From Parvibaculum sp. (GTDB taxonomy: Bacteria; Pseudomonadota; Alphaproteobacteria; Parvibaculales; Parvibaculaceae): a stretch of DNA of 64,000 nt. This document shows, one piece after another, positions 41,245-50,787 of this stretch (the stretch's first letter is position 1; the number at the start of each line of letters is the position of its first letter). Location of the stretch: NCBI GenBank assembly GCA_002694985.1, contig NZNS01000009.1:1-64000 (forward strand), in the 5' to 3' direction. Made by a program: the position numbers and the translations under genes. The notes under the pieces were generated by a model that saw nothing but the letters and a program-made list of their open reading frames with translations, did no database searches and was not told where the DNA came from.

Positions 41245-42252
41245 ATGGCAGTGCGCGTTGCGATTAACGGATTTGGTCGGATCGGACGCCTTGTGCTCCG
41301 CGCCATTGCGGAATCCGGCCGCAAGGATATCGAAGTTGTAGCCATCAATGACCTCGGCTCGGTCGATGCCAATGCACTCCTGCTGAAATACGACAGCGTA
41401 CACGGCCGCTTCCCCGGCAAGATCAAGACAACGAAATCCTCCATGGATCTCGGCCGCGGCCCGATCAAGGTACTCGCCGAACGCGATCCCTCGAAGCTTC
41501 CCTGGGGAGATCTCGGCGTCGACATCGCACTCGAATGCACCGGCCTCTTCACGGCCCGCGAGAAGGCCGAAGCGCACCTTACCGCCGGTGCGAAGAAGGT
41601 TCTCATCTCCGCTCCGGGCGAAAACTCGGACCTGACAGTTGTCTATGGCGTGAATCACAGCGCCTTGAAGAAGAGCCACAAGATCGTCTCGAATGCTTCC
41701 TGCACGACAAACTGCCTCGCGCCGGTAGCGCAAGTTCTGCACAAGGCCTGCGGCATCGAACAGGGCTACATGACGACGATCCACGCCTATACCGGCGACC
41801 AGAACACGGTCGATACGCTGCATAAAGACCCGCGCCGCGCTCGCGCCGCAGGCGTCTCCATGATCCCGACCTCGACCGGTGCCGCCAAGGCCGTCGGCCT
41901 CGTGCTCCCTGAATTGCAGGGCAAGCTGGATGGCACGTCGATCCGCGTGCCGACCCCGAACGTATCGGTGATCGACCTCGTCTTCACGTCGAAGAAGAAG
42001 ACCACCGCGGAGGAAGTGAACGCCGCGATCGTTGCCGCCGCGAAAGGACCGCTCAAGGGTGTCCTCGCGACGACCAACGAGCCGAATGTTTCCATCGACT
42101 TCAACCACAACCCCGCCTCTTCCACCTTCGATCTGACGCAGACGCAGGTGATCGATGGCAAGCTCGTGCGCGTACTCTCCTGGTACGACAACGAATGGGG
42201 CTTCTCGAACCGAATGGGCGACACGGCTGTCGCCATGGGCAAGCTGCTCTGA
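41245..42252 (+). CDS. gap: Type I glyceraldehyde-3-phosphate dehydrogenase
   Basis: The 335-residue enzyme oxidises G3P to 1,3-bisphosphoglycerate with NAD. The Rossmann motif NGFGRIGR is at the N-terminus and the catalytic Cys lies in [11 protein letters not shown] (about residue 155), with [21 protein letters not shown] and [13 protein letters not shown]. It follows tkt by 23 bp, with GGAGAACAAGGAA before the ATG. Confidence 0.98.
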   Translation: MAVRVAINGFGRIGRLVLRAIAESGRKDIEVVAINDLGSVDANALLLKYDSVHGRFPGKIKTTKSSMDLGRGPIKVLAERDPSKLPWGDLGVDIALECTGLFTAREKAEAHLTAGAKKVLISAPGENSDLTVVYGVNHSALKKSHKIVSNASCTTNCLAPVAQVLHKACGIEQGYMTTIHAYTGDQNTVDTLHKDPRRARAAGVSMIPTSTGAAKAVGLVLPELQGKLDGTSIRVPTPNVSVIDLVFTSKKKTTAEEVNAAIVAAAKGPLKGVLATTNEPNVSIDFNHNPASSTFDLTQTQVIDGKLVRVLSWYDNEWGFSNRMGDTAVAMGKLL

Positions 42253-42270
42253 ACGGAGCAGTGAACTCTC

Positions 42271-43479
42271 ATGGCCGATCACAAGACGCTTGACGATCTC
42301 GCTGCCGCGGTTGGCCTGAAGGGCCTCAAGGTCCTCGTCCGAGCCGATCTCAACGTGCCCATGCAGGACGGCAAGGTGTCGGACGCAACGCGCATCGAGC
42401 GCGTTGCTCCCACCCTGAAGGAACTCGCAAGCCAGGGCGCCCGGGTCATCGTGCTGTCCCATTTCGGCCGCCCGAAAGGCAAGCCGGAGGCGAAATATTC
42501 GCTGAAGCCTGTTGCCGAGGCGCTCGGCGCCTATCTCGGCGTGAATGTCGGCTTCGCCGAGGATTGCGTCGGCGAGAAAGCCGCAAAAGCCTGCGACAGC
42601 ATGGCGCCGGGCACGATCCTCGTGCTTGAAAACACGCGCTTCCACGAAGGCGAGGAAAGCAACGATCCGGATTTTGCGAAGGCGCTTGCCGAAAACGGCA
42701 ATGTCTACGTGAACGACGCCTTCTCCTGCGCCCATCGCGCTCATGCCTCGACCGAAGGCATCACCTATTTTCTGCCGTCCTATGCAGGACGCGCCATGGA
42801 AGCCGAACTAACCGCCCTCGACGCCGCGCTCGGAAATCCCAAGCGCCCCGTGGTCGCTATCGTGGGCGGGGCCAAAGTTTCGACGAAGATTTCCCTGCTT
42901 GCCAATCTCGTCAAGAAGGTGGACGCACTCGTCATTGGCGGCGGCATGGCAAACACATTCCTTGCCGCACAGGGCAAAAAGGTTGGCAAATCGCTTTGCG
43001 AACCCGATCTTTTCGATACGGCGCATCGCATTCTAGCCAATGCCCGTGATGCAAAATGCGACATCGTGCTGCCGACGGATGTCGTCGTGGCGAAGGAACT
43101 CAAAGCCGGCGCCGAGACAAAGGTGACGACGATTGACGAGGTTCCCGAAGACGAGATGATCCTGGACGTAGGGCCCGATACTCTCGCCCATCTTGCCGGG
43201 CGCTTCGAGGCGGCCAACACGGTAGTCTGGAACGGCCCGCTCGGCGCTTTCGAGGTTCCGCCCTTCGACCGCGGCACGACCGAAGCCGCTCGTATCGTTG
43301 CGATGCGCAGCAAACAGGGCGAACTCATATCCGTTGCCGGAGGCGGCGATACGGTTGCGGCCTTGAACGAGGCCGGTGCCGCCGATGATTTCACCTATGT
43401 TTCCGCCGCCGGCGGGGCCTTCCTTGAGTGGATGGAAGGTGTTGAACTGCCGGGCGTCGCGGCTCTCAGCCGCAAATAG
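42271..43479 (+). CDS. pgk: Phosphoglycerate kinase
   Basis: The 402-residue two-domain kinase makes ATP from 1,3-bisphosphoglycerate. It has [26 protein letters not shown], the substrate region [24 protein letters not shown], and the nucleotide-binding [34 protein letters not shown] and [13 protein letters not shown]. It starts 19 bp after gap and is followed by fba. Confidence 0.98.
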   Translation: MADHKTLDDLAAAVGLKGLKVLVRADLNVPMQDGKVSDATRIERVAPTLKELASQGARVIVLSHFGRPKGKPEAKYSLKPVAEALGAYLGVNVGFAEDCVGEKAAKACDSMAPGTILVLENTRFHEGEESNDPDFAKALAENGNVYVNDAFSCAHRAHASTEGITYFLPSYAGRAMEAELTALDAALGNPKRPVVAIVGGAKVSTKISLLANLVKKVDALVIGGGMANTFLAAQGKKVGKSLCEPDLFDTAHRILANARDAKCDIVLPTDVVVAKELKAGAETKVTTIDEVPEDEMILDVGPDTLAHLAGRFEAANTVVWNGPLGAFEVPPFDRGTTEAARIVAMRSKQGELISVAGGGDTVAALNEAGAADDFTYVSAAGGAFLEWMEGVELPGVAALSRK

Positions 43480-43512
43480 ACGAACACCGTTTGGTATCCA
43501 GAGGACAGGACA

Positions 43513-44532
43513 ATGACTGAGACGCTTGAATCGATTGCACAGGCCATGGTTGCGCCAGGCAAGGGCATTCTGGCAGCCGACGAAAGCTCCGGCACGATCA
43601 AGAAGCGCTTCGATGCGATCAACGTCGCCTCCACCGAAGACAACCGCCGCGACTATCGCGAACTGCTGTTCCGCACCGACGAGGCAATGCAGAAGTACAT
43701 TTCGGGCGTGATCCTTTTCGACGAGACGATCCGCCAGAAGGCCAAGGATGGCACGCCCCTCGTCGACCTCATCAAGAAGGCCGGTGCCATTCCGGGCATA
43801 AAGGTGGATGCGGGAGCAAAGCCGATGGCCGGTTTCCCGGGGGAAACGGTGACGGAAGGCCTTGATGGCCTGCGTGAGCGGCTCGCCGAATATTACGATC
43901 TCGGTGCCCGCTTCGCGAAATGGCGCGCGGTGATCGACATTGGCGACGGCATCCCGACCAATGCCTGCATCGAAGCAAACGCCGAGGCCCTTGCTCGCTA
44001 TGCAGCGCTCTGTCAGGAAGCGAAGATCGTTCCGATCGTCGAGCCCGAAGTCCTGATGGACGGCTCGCATACCGCCGACCGCTGCTTCGAAGTGACGGAA
44101 GCAACGCTCCGCACCGTCTTCAACCGCCTCGCGCTTCACAATGTGAAACTCGAAGGCACGATCCTCAAGCCGAACATGATCGTGTCGGGCAAGAAGTGCC
44201 CCACACAGGCCGGTGTCGAGGAAGTGGCGGAAAAGACCATTGCCTGCTTCAAGCGCACGGTTCCGGCAGCTATTCCGGGCATCGTCTTCCTGTCGGGTGG
44301 ACAGTCCGACGAGGATGCGACGGCTCATCTCGATGCCATGAACAAGATCGGCGGCTTCCCCTGGAAGATGTCCTTCTCCTATGGCCGCGCGCTGCAGGCC
44401 GCCCCGCAGAAGGCATGGGCCGGCAAGGCAGAAAACGTGCCCGCCGCCCAGAAGGCCTTCCTTCATCGCGCAAGGATGAACAGCCTTGCCACGCTTGGCG
44501 AATGGCAGAGCTCTCTCGAAAAATCTGCCTGA
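43513..44532 (+). CDS. fba: Class I fructose-bisphosphate aldolase
   Basis: The 339-residue enzyme splits fructose-1,6-bisphosphate through a Schiff base. Class I features are KGILAADESSGTIKKRFD near the N-terminus, the Schiff-base Lys region LEGTILKPNMIVSGKK, and PGIVFLSGGQSDEDATAHL, rather than a zinc site. It closes the tkt-gap-pgk-fba run and is followed by a terminator. Confidence 0.97.
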   Translation: MTETLESIAQAMVAPGKGILAADESSGTIKKRFDAINVASTEDNRRDYRELLFRTDEAMQKYISGVILFDETIRQKAKDGTPLVDLIKKAGAIPGIKVDAGAKPMAGFPGETVTEGLDGLRERLAEYYDLGARFAKWRAVIDIGDGIPTNACIEANAEALARYAALCQEAKIVPIVEPEVLMDGSHTADRCFEVTEATLRTVFNRLALHNVKLEGTILKPNMIVSGKKCPTQAGVEEVAEKTIACFKRTVPAAIPGIVFLSGGQSDEDATAHLDAMNKIGGFPWKMSFSYGRALQAAPQKAWAGKAENVPAAQKAFLHRARMNSLATLGEWQSSLEKSA

Positions 44533-44551
44533 TCCCTGACTTTCACTCCGC

Positions 44552-44587
44552 AAACGCCCCGCCCCCTGCGAGCGGGGCGTTTTGCGT
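44552..44587 (+). terminator. Terminator after fba
   Basis: AACGCCCCGC and GCGGGGCGTT form a 10-bp stem with a 9-nt loop, followed by TTTGCG. It ends the glycolytic run 20 nt after the fba stop. Confidence 0.85.
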
Positions 44588-44615
44588 TTCCATTCCTCCG
44601 GGATAAAACACCATC

Positions 44616-45275
44616 ATGTCAGACCAAGCCTGCCGCCTCTATCTCATCACCCCTCCTCGCATCGAACCGCGCGCTTTTGCCGACACGCTGAAGGCCGCAC
44701 TCGATGCAGGCGACGTGGCCAGCCTTCAACTGCGCCTGAAAGGCGAGAACGAAACGCCACCCGACGCCGACGCCATTCGCAAGGCGAGCGAAATCCTGAT
44801 GCCTCTGGCGCATAGTTACGATGTCGCTTTCCTCATCAACGACCGCCCGGACCTTGCTGCGGAACTCGACGCGGACGGCGCACATATCGGCCAGACGGAT
44901 CTGGCCTATGACGAAACGAGAAAACTTCTGGGGCCGGACAAGATAGTGGGCGTCACCTGTCATGCGTCCCGCCATCTCGCCATGGAAGCTGGCGAAGCGG
45001 GCGCTGATTACGTGGCATTCGGTGCCTTTTATAAAACCGACACAAAAAGCCCTATAAGTATGGCCGAGCCCGATATCCTCACTTGGTGGTCCGAATTGTT
45101 CGAATTGCCCTGCGTCGCTGTCGGGGGAATAACCGTGAATAACGCCGCACCACTCGTCCGGGCCGGGGCCGATTTCCTGGCCGTCTCGTCGGGCGTATGG
45201 TCTCATGAAGCAGGGCCGGCGACGGCCGTCCGCGAGCTCAACAGAATCATGGTCGAAGAAAGCAAGGCCCGATGA
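44616..45275 (+). CDS. thiE: Thiamine phosphate synthase ThiE
   Basis: ThiE couples HMP-PP and the thiazole phosphate into thiamine phosphate. The 219-residue TIM-barrel protein has CRLYLITPP at the N-terminus, VASLQLRLKG, LINDRPDLAAELDADGAHIGQTD, VGVTCHASRHLAMEAGEAGADYVAFGAFYKT and VAVGGITVNNA. It overlaps the following Sel1-repeat gene by 4 bp (ATGA), so the two are translationally coupled. No riboswitch is seen. Confidence 0.95.
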   Translation: MSDQACRLYLITPPRIEPRAFADTLKAALDAGDVASLQLRLKGENETPPDADAIRKASEILMPLAHSYDVAFLINDRPDLAAELDADGAHIGQTDLAYDETRKLLGPDKIVGVTCHASRHLAMEAGEAGADYVAFGAFYKTDTKSPISMAEPDILTWWSELFELPCVAVGGITVNNAAPLVRAGADFLAVSSGVWSHEAGPATAVRELNRIMVEESKAR

Positions 45276-46330
45276 GGCATCTTCTGATAGCGCTTGCCGG
45301 AGCGCTCACAATGTTGCTGATGCCGCTCTCGCCTTTGCAGGCGCAGAATGCCTCCTCATCCACCGAAGACAACAACCCGATGGCTCCCGCCCTCGACGCC
45401 TACCGCGCGGGCCGTTATGAGCAGGCGCTGCTGATTGCAACGCCGCTGGCCGAGAAAGGCAATGTCTCGGCGCAGCTCATGCTGGGCTCCATTTACAACA
45501 ATGGCGAAGGGGTCCCCCCCGACCCGGAAGAAGCGGCAAAATGGTTCACCAAGGCGGCAGCCAAAGGCGAGGCCGGCGCTCAATATGCGCTCGGTATGCT
45601 CATGGAATATGGCGGTGTCGATGGAGCGGACCCGGTCGCGGCCCGCAAATATTTCAAGGATGCCGCCGAACAGAACCATGTCGCCTCACAGGCTGAACTT
45701 GGCCTCATGTACACGACCGGACGCGGTGGCGCGCAGGATCTCGCGGAAGCTGCCAAGTGGTTTGATCGCGCCGCCGCCAAAGGAAACGCCAACGCCCGCT
45801 ACTACCTCGGCACTCTTTATGCGTCCGGGAAAGGCAAACCCCGCGACCTTGGCGAAGCCGCCCGCTATTTCCGCCTGGCCGCCGACCAAGGGCAGCCGCA
45901 GGCGGCTTATCAGCTCGGCCTGATGCTGCAGGACGGCGCAGGTACCGAAAAAAGCCTTGTCGAGGCTGTAACCCGCTTCAAGGAAGCCGCCCAAAAAGGC
46001 GTACGCGGTGCGCAGACTTCCCTCGCTTTCTCCTACCTGAACGGAGAGGGTATCGAAAAGAACGATACACTGGCGGCAAAATGGTTCGTGGAAGCGGCCA
46101 TGCGGGGCGATGCGCTCGCCCAGGACCGTCTGGCCCGCCTCTATTTCCTCGGCCATGGCGTGACGCGGGACATTGAGGCCGCGCTTCTGTGGCTGACCCT
46201 GACGGAACAGAACGGCATGACCGACGATACGCTCAGAAGCGCCATGGAACCGGAAATCACCCCGGAAATCCGGGCCAAAGTTGCTGCGGAGATAGAAAAG
46301 CTCGACAAGGACAGGACTTCGCCAAACTGA
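45272..46330 (+). CDS. Secreted Sel1-like/TPR repeat protein
   Basis: A 352-residue protein with a signal peptide (residues 1-about 25, cleavage near PLQA|QNASSS) and then seven or so Sel1 repeats of about 36 residues (for example MLGSIYNNGEGVPPDPEEAAKWFTKAAAKGEA, MYTTGRGGAQDLAEAAKWFDRAAAKGN). Such repeats form a scaffold for protein-protein contact in the periplasm. The partner is unknown. It is coupled to thiE by a 4-bp overlap. Confidence 0.88.
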   Translation: MRHLLIALAGALTMLLMPLSPLQAQNASSSTEDNNPMAPALDAYRAGRYEQALLIATPLAEKGNVSAQLMLGSIYNNGEGVPPDPEEAAKWFTKAAAKGEAGAQYALGMLMEYGGVDGADPVAARKYFKDAAEQNHVASQAELGLMYTTGRGGAQDLAEAAKWFDRAAAKGNANARYYLGTLYASGKGKPRDLGEAARYFRLAADQGQPQAAYQLGLMLQDGAGTEKSLVEAVTRFKEAAQKGVRGAQTSLAFSYLNGEGIEKNDTLAAKWFVEAAMRGDALAQDRLARLYFLGHGVTRDIEAALLWLTLTEQNGMTDDTLRSAMEPEITPEIRAKVAAEIEKLDKDRTSPN

Positions 46331-46474
46331 GCGCAGCGGCCTTTGCCCGCCCTCCGCCATCCGAAAGCGCCAGCCAAAAGCACTGTGCATGAAGGGCCCG
46401 GGATGTTATCAGAGCGCCGGTCCCGGACTCCCGGCGGAGCCCGCCCACACCCTTTTCAAGAATTCGAGCGTCCC

Positions 46475-47038
46475 ATGAAGATCAATGGCAATGAAATCCG
46501 TCCCGGCAACGTCATCGAGCATGAAGGCGGCCTCTGGGCAGCGGTGAAAGTCCAGCACGTGAAGCCCGGCAAGGGCGGCGCCTTTGCGCAGGTCGAATTG
46601 AAGAACCTCGTCGATGGCCGCAAACTCAACGAACGCTTCCGCTCCGCTGCAACCGTTGAGCGCGTTCGTCTCGAGCAGAAGGACTATCAGTATCTCTATG
46701 AGAATGACGGGATGCTGACCTTCATGGACAACGAGACCTACGAACAGATCGAGCTCGCGAAGGACTGGGTCGGCGACCGCGCGGCCTTCCTTCAGGACGG
46801 CATGAAGGTGACGGTGGAAAGCCACGAAGGCAAACCGCTTGGCATCTCCCTCCCCGATCAGGTCGTGCTCGAAATCACCGAAACCGAACCCACGGTAAAG
46901 GGCCAGACAGCGGCAAGCTCCTACAAGCCCGCAGTTCTTGAAAATGGCGTTCGCGTCATGGTGCCGCCCTTCATCACCACCGGGGAAAAGATCGTCGTCG
47001 ACACGAACGAAGTCACCTATCTCCGTCGCGCTGACTGA
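46475..47038 (+). CDS. efp: Elongation factor P
   Basis: EF-P rescues ribosomes stalled at polyproline. The 187-residue protein has three beta-barrel domains; the conserved tip loop [10 protein letters not shown] carries Lys33, the usual modification site (beta-lysylation in the Lys type). The start at 46475 begins the conserved [19 protein letters not shown]; the frame opens at 46343 but that part is not conserved. It is followed by suhB with 16 bp between. Confidence 0.97.
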   Translation: MKINGNEIRPGNVIEHEGGLWAAVKVQHVKPGKGGAFAQVELKNLVDGRKLNERFRSAATVERVRLEQKDYQYLYENDGMLTFMDNETYEQIELAKDWVGDRAAFLQDGMKVTVESHEGKPLGISLPDQVVLEITETEPTVKGQTAASSYKPAVLENGVRVMVPPFITTGEKIVVDTNEVTYLRRAD

Positions 47039-47054
47039 ACGGAAAAAAGTAAAA

Positions 47055-47858
47055 ATGTCTCGCCACACCCCTTCGATGAGCATCATGGTCGCGGCTGCCC
47101 GCAAGGCAGCGCGTGGCCTGCAACGCGACTTCGGTGAAGTCGAAAACTTGCAGGTCTCGCTCAAGGGGCCTGCGAACTTCGTTACTGCCGCCGATAAGAA
47201 GGCCGAGAAGGTCATTTTTGAGGAACTGTCGAAAGGGCGGCCGGGCTATGGCTTCCTGATGGAAGAAAGCGGCGTCATCGAAGGTGCCGACAAGTCGCAT
47301 CGCTGGATCGTCGACCCGCTCGATGGAACGACGAACTTCCTTCACGGCATCCCGATGTTCTCGATTTCGATAGCGCTCGAACGCGAAGGACAGCTCGTCG
47401 CGGGTCTCGTCTACAACCCGATTTCCGATGAGATGTTCATCGCGGAAAAAGGTCAGGGTGCATTCCTGAACGATCGCCGCATCCGTGTTGCCGCGCGCCG
47501 CGAACTTGCCCAATCCGTCGTCGCAACGGGTATTCCGCATATTGGGCGCCCGGACCATGTCCGCTTCACTACAGAACTTGGCGTGGTCATGAACGAAGTG
47601 GCGGGCGTCCGGCGCATGGGTTCGGCAGCGCTTGACCTTGCCTATGTCGCGGCAGGCCGCTTCGATGCCTATTGGGAGGCCGCGCTCTCGCCCTGGGACA
47701 TGGCGGCGGGCATTGTTCTCGTCCGCGAAGCCGGCGGTTTTGTCTCCGACCTCAAGGGCGGCGACACCATGCTCAAAACCGGCGGGATCATTGCGGGAAA
47801 CGATGCGCTTTACCGCAAGCTCGGCGATCTGCTCAAAAAGGCCCATAAGCAGGCCTGA
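47055..47858 (+). CDS. suhB: Inositol monophosphatase family protein (SuhB type)
   Basis: A 267-residue Mg-dependent sugar/inositol phosphatase. Metal motifs are visible: EESG at about residue 71 (GFLMEESGVI), the D-P-L-D-G-T block IVDPLDGTTNFLHGIPMF at about residue 88, and the C-terminal SPWDMAAGIVLVREAGG. In proteobacteria SuhB is also associated with ribosome biogenesis and NusA antitermination, a role that cannot be judged here. I chose the ATG at 47055; GGAAAAAAG lies upstream. Confidence 0.93.
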   Translation: MSRHTPSMSIMVAAARKAARGLQRDFGEVENLQVSLKGPANFVTAADKKAEKVIFEELSKGRPGYGFLMEESGVIEGADKSHRWIVDPLDGTTNFLHGIPMFSISIALEREGQLVAGLVYNPISDEMFIAEKGQGAFLNDRRIRVAARRELAQSVVATGIPHIGRPDHVRFTTELGVVMNEVAGVRRMGSAALDLAYVAAGRFDAYWEAALSPWDMAAGIVLVREAGGFVSDLKGGDTMLKTGGIIAGNDALYRKLGDLLKKAHKQA

Positions 47859-47977
47859 TCGCCGATTTTCTTCAAGTCGTTGCACACCGAGCCAAGCCCA
47901 CATCCAAGAGCGAAGGTAACGCATTTTATCCTTGCGCCAGGAAGCGCTGAGCGCGTCCTCGAGAGCCAAGGGAAGAC

Positions 47978-48149
47978 ATGCGCAGAAACATGCCCAGCTC
48001 CAACACGTTCTTTGGACAACGCCACAGGCTCGTCCTGGCAGCCGCTCTGCTGTGCGCGTCGCCACATCCGCGCAAGAAGCGCCATGGGCAACACCGATGA
48101 CGGTGATGCGCTTGGAGACCGCGTCGATATCCGCTTCGATGGCTATTGA
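47978..48149 (+). pseudogene. Degraded OmpA/Pal-like remnant
   Basis: Two parts of one decayed gene are in different frames. An ATG at 47978 with GGGAAG upstream opens a 40-residue frame with a signal-peptide-like stretch (RLVLAAALLCAS). In a second frame, ending at 48149, is GNTDDGDALGDRVDIRFDGY, which resembles the C-terminal end of the neighbouring OmpA-like protein (TSDSGPTDRVDVRLFGG). No peptidoglycan-binding core lies between. A deletion plus frameshift explains this; chance similarity is possible. Confidence 0.45.
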
Positions 48150-48294
48150 ACGCCCCCTTTGAAAAAGCCCCAATTCCGCCGGATTCCCCACCTAAATCCC
48201 TTTTCTGGGCAAGGTCTGTTCCGTTGTCACGAACATGCCTAGACTGGTGCAGACGATTTTGCCGTCGGCCCGCCACGAATGATTGCCCGCCCGG

Positions 48295-48762
48295 ATGACC
48301 TCGCTTCACATGACCTTACTCAGCACGATAAAGGCCCGTCCCGTTGCGAGAAGCCCCCTGAGCGCGCTCGGCGCAATGCTTGGCGCTGCTATATGGCTGA
48401 CACTCGGCGCTTCTGGGCTCGCAGCGGCCGAAGCGCCGCTCTCGCCGCCCAAACCTGCACTTGTCCGCGTTCTCTTCGAGCCGGAAACCGCGGTGATGGG
48501 GCAGACATCGCGCGAAGACCTGAGCGCCTTCGCAGAAGACTTCAGGCGCCGCAGCGGGCGGCTGGAACTACGCGCTTATGCAGGCCCGCCGCACGACACC
48601 TCATCGAATGCGCGACGGCTTGCCTTGAAGCGGGCGCTTTCGGTGAGGCGAGTTCTCGTCTCGAATGGCGTAACAGCGGAGCGCATCTATGTTCGGGCGC
48701 TCGGGGGCACATCCGACAGCGGTCCGACCGACCGCGTGGATGTAAGACTTTTCGGCGGCTGA
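48295..48762 (+). CDS. OmpA/Pal-like peptidoglycan-binding protein
   Basis: A 155-residue protein with a hydrophobic N-terminal segment (SALGAMLGAAIWLTLGASGLAAAEA) that looks like a signal or anchor, and a C-terminal OmpA-like domain with VLFEPETAVMG, GRLELRAYAGPPHD, SSNARRLALKRALSVRRVLVSNGV and the terminal TDRVDVRLFGG. It lacks the classical NxxL...R pattern in full, so peptidoglycan binding may be altered. The start is uncertain (TTG 48283, ATG 48295, ATG 48310), with no good RBS. It leads into the MotA-like gene. Confidence 0.7.
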   Translation: MTSLHMTLLSTIKARPVARSPLSALGAMLGAAIWLTLGASGLAAAEAPLSPPKPALVRVLFEPETAVMGQTSREDLSAFAEDFRRRSGRLELRAYAGPPHDTSSNARRLALKRALSVRRVLVSNGVTAERIYVRALGGTSDSGPTDRVDVRLFGG

Positions 48763-48796
48763 CCAGCCGCCCGGCAAAAGGACAGGGGCAGAACGC

Positions 48797-49759
48797 ATGG
48801 CAAGGGAAACCAAGGACGGCTTCGCGCTTTCCCAACCGCGGCCTTACCTGACGCGGATGATCCTCTTCATCATCCTGACGGCGTTTGTAGGCGCAATCCT
48901 CTACCGGCAGATCGAAACGGCTTTTCTCGCCAATCCCGGACTGAACGGGCTCATTGCAGGTGTCCTCCTCATCGGCATCCTCTATGCCTTGAGGCAGGTC
49001 CAGTCACTGCGCGGCGAGATACGCTGGGTCAACGAGTTCCGCCGCGCCGATCCGGGCCTCGCCACGCCGCCCCCTCCCCAGCTTCTTGCGCCGATGGCCA
49101 CCATGCTCGGCGACCGCAAGGGACGGATGCAGCTCAACGCACTTTCGATGCGCTCGATTCTCGATTCGCTGGGCTCGCGCCTCGACGAACAGCGCGAAAT
49201 TTCGCGCTATATCATCGGCCTCCTGATCTTCCTGGGGTTGCTCGGCACCTTCTGGGGATTGCTGACGACCGTGACCTCCGTCGCGGGCACGATCCAGGGC
49301 CTGAGCGTGGAAGGAACCGATCCGGCGGCGGTCTTCGCGAACCTGAAGAGCGGCCTCGAAGGCCCTCTCAGGGGCATGGGCACAGCCTTCTCCTCCTCGC
49401 TTTTCGGTCTTGCCGGTTCACTCGTCCTGGGCTTCCTTGATCTGCAGGCCGGACAGGCGCAAAACCGTTTCTACAACGAACTGGAAGAATGGCTCTCCAC
49501 CGTGACCAATCTTTCAGGCGACTATGATCCAGCCGCGCCGGGGATGCTCGGTGAAACCGCAAAGCGGCTTCGCAATATCGAACAGGCACTCGCCTCCGGT
49601 AGCGACCAGGGCGCGCTCAAGGCTCTTGCGGGACAGGTCACGGCGCTCACCGAACAGATGCAGGCGGAGCGGCAATTGCTCGTACAGATGGCGGATAATC
49701 AGCGGAACCTTCAGCCGGTGCTCGAAGAGCTGTCGCGCCGCCTCGGTCAGCAGGGCTGA
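48797..49759 (+). CDS. MotA/TolQ/ExbB-type membrane protein
   Basis: A 320-residue protein with an N-terminal pair of helices (MILFIILTAFVGAILY; GLIAGVLLIGILYAL), a cytosolic segment, then two helices in the MotA/TolQ/ExbB domain (IIGLLIFLGLLGTFWGLLTTVTSV; FSSSLFGLAGSLVLGFLDLQ) and a cytosolic coiled-coil tail. The GLLGTFWGLL helix matches the channel signature. It ends 5 bp before the OmpA/MotB-like gene, the usual proton-channel partner. This is not tol or mot by location, so its role is unknown. Confidence 0.85.
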   Translation: MARETKDGFALSQPRPYLTRMILFIILTAFVGAILYRQIETAFLANPGLNGLIAGVLLIGILYALRQVQSLRGEIRWVNEFRRADPGLATPPPPQLLAPMATMLGDRKGRMQLNALSMRSILDSLGSRLDEQREISRYIIGLLIFLGLLGTFWGLLTTVTSVAGTIQGLSVEGTDPAAVFANLKSGLEGPLRGMGTAFSSSLFGLAGSLVLGFLDLQAGQAQNRFYNELEEWLSTVTNLSGDYDPAAPGMLGETAKRLRNIEQALASGSDQGALKALAGQVTALTEQMQAERQLLVQMADNQRNLQPVLEELSRRLGQQG

Positions 49760-49764
49760 CGCGC

Positions 49765-50787
49765 ATGGCACACGGCGGCAGACGCATCAGGGGCCGCGCG
49801 CCCACGGGGGATTACTGGCCGGGCTTCGTCGACGCGATGTCGAGCCTGCTCCTCGTTCTGATTTTCCTGCTTACGATCTTCATGATTACGCAGTTTTTCC
49901 TGAGCCAGCTCGTAAGCAACAAGGACTCCGCACTCGAAAGCCTCAAAAGTCAGATCGCGGAACTCGTGAACCAGCTGGCGCTGGAAAAACAGGAAAAGGC
50001 CGACCTCCAGGCAACCATCCTCTCACTACAGGATTCCCTATCGGCCGCCACCGCCGAGCGCGACCGTCTTTCCGCAATGGCCGAAGAAGGTGCTGGCGCA
50101 GGAGCGCGCGTTGCCGAACTCGAAAACGCCCTCTCGGACGAAAAAAAGATATCGAGCGAGGCACTGTCACAGGTCGAACTTCTGAACCAGCAGATCGCGG
50201 CCTTGCGCCGTCAGCTTGCCACGCTTGAAGCGGCGCTCAATGCCGCCGAACAGAAAGACCGCGAGCAACAGGCACAGATCGCCAATCTCGGCCGCCGTCT
50301 CAATGCGGCGCTCGCGCAGAAGGTCCAGGAACTCGCAAGATACCGATCCGAATTCTTCGGCCGCCTGCGCGCTATTCTCGGGGACCGGCAGGACATTGAA
50401 ATTGTCGGGGATCGCTTCGCAATGCAGTCGGAAATTTTCTTCGCCTCGGGCTCGGCCGACCTCAACCCGTCCGGCGAGCAGCAACTCGACAAGATTTCCC
50501 AGGCGATCAGGGAAATCGCGGCGGAAATTCCCGGCGATATCCCCTGGGTCTTGCGTGTCGATGGCCATACGGACGCAAACCCGATCGCGACCCCGCAATT
50601 CCCCTCGAACTGGTATCTGTCCAGCGCGCGGGCCATCGCCGTCGTGGACTACCTTGTCGAACAGGGCGTGCCGGCAAATCGTCTCGTTGCCGCAGGTTTC
50701 GGTCAGTACCATCCGCTGGAACAGGGGCGCAGCGAGGCCGCAAACACGCGCAACCGCCGCATCGAGTTCAAGCTGACGGAACGCTGA
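49765..50787 (+). CDS. OmpA/MotB-like protein with long coiled coil
   Basis: A 340-residue protein with one N-terminal helix (LLLVLIFLLTIFMITQFFLSQLV, about residues 28-50), a long coiled coil (residues about 57-185, such as KADLQATILSLQDSLSAATAERDRL) and a C-terminal OmpA domain (residues about 210-340; FASGSADLNPSGEQQLDKISQAI, RVDGHTDANPI, SARAIAVVDYLVEQGVPANRLVAAGFGQYHPLEQ, NTRNRRIEFKL). It resembles a MotB/TolR-type stator partner. Its stop abuts the convergent paraoxonase gene. Confidence 0.88.
   Translation: MAHGGRRIRGRAPTGDYWPGFVDAMSSLLLVLIFLLTIFMITQFFLSQLVSNKDSALESLKSQIAELVNQLALEKQEKADLQATILSLQDSLSAATAERDRLSAMAEEGAGAGARVAELENALSDEKKISSEALSQVELLNQQIAALRRQLATLEAALNAAEQKDREQQAQIANLGRRLNAALAQKVQELARYRSEFFGRLRAILGDRQDIEIVGDRFAMQSEIFFASGSADLNPSGEQQLDKISQAIREIAAEIPGDIPWVLRVDGHTDANPIATPQFPSNWYLSSARAIAVVDYLVEQGVPANRLVAAGFGQYHPLEQGRSEAANTRNRRIEFKLTER

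Noticed and set aside
48797..50787. Zorya-like anti-phage system (ZorA/ZorB)
   Set aside because: Only the MotA-like and OmpA-like pair is present; no ZorC, ZorD or ZorE gene follows, and the neighbours are housekeeping genes.
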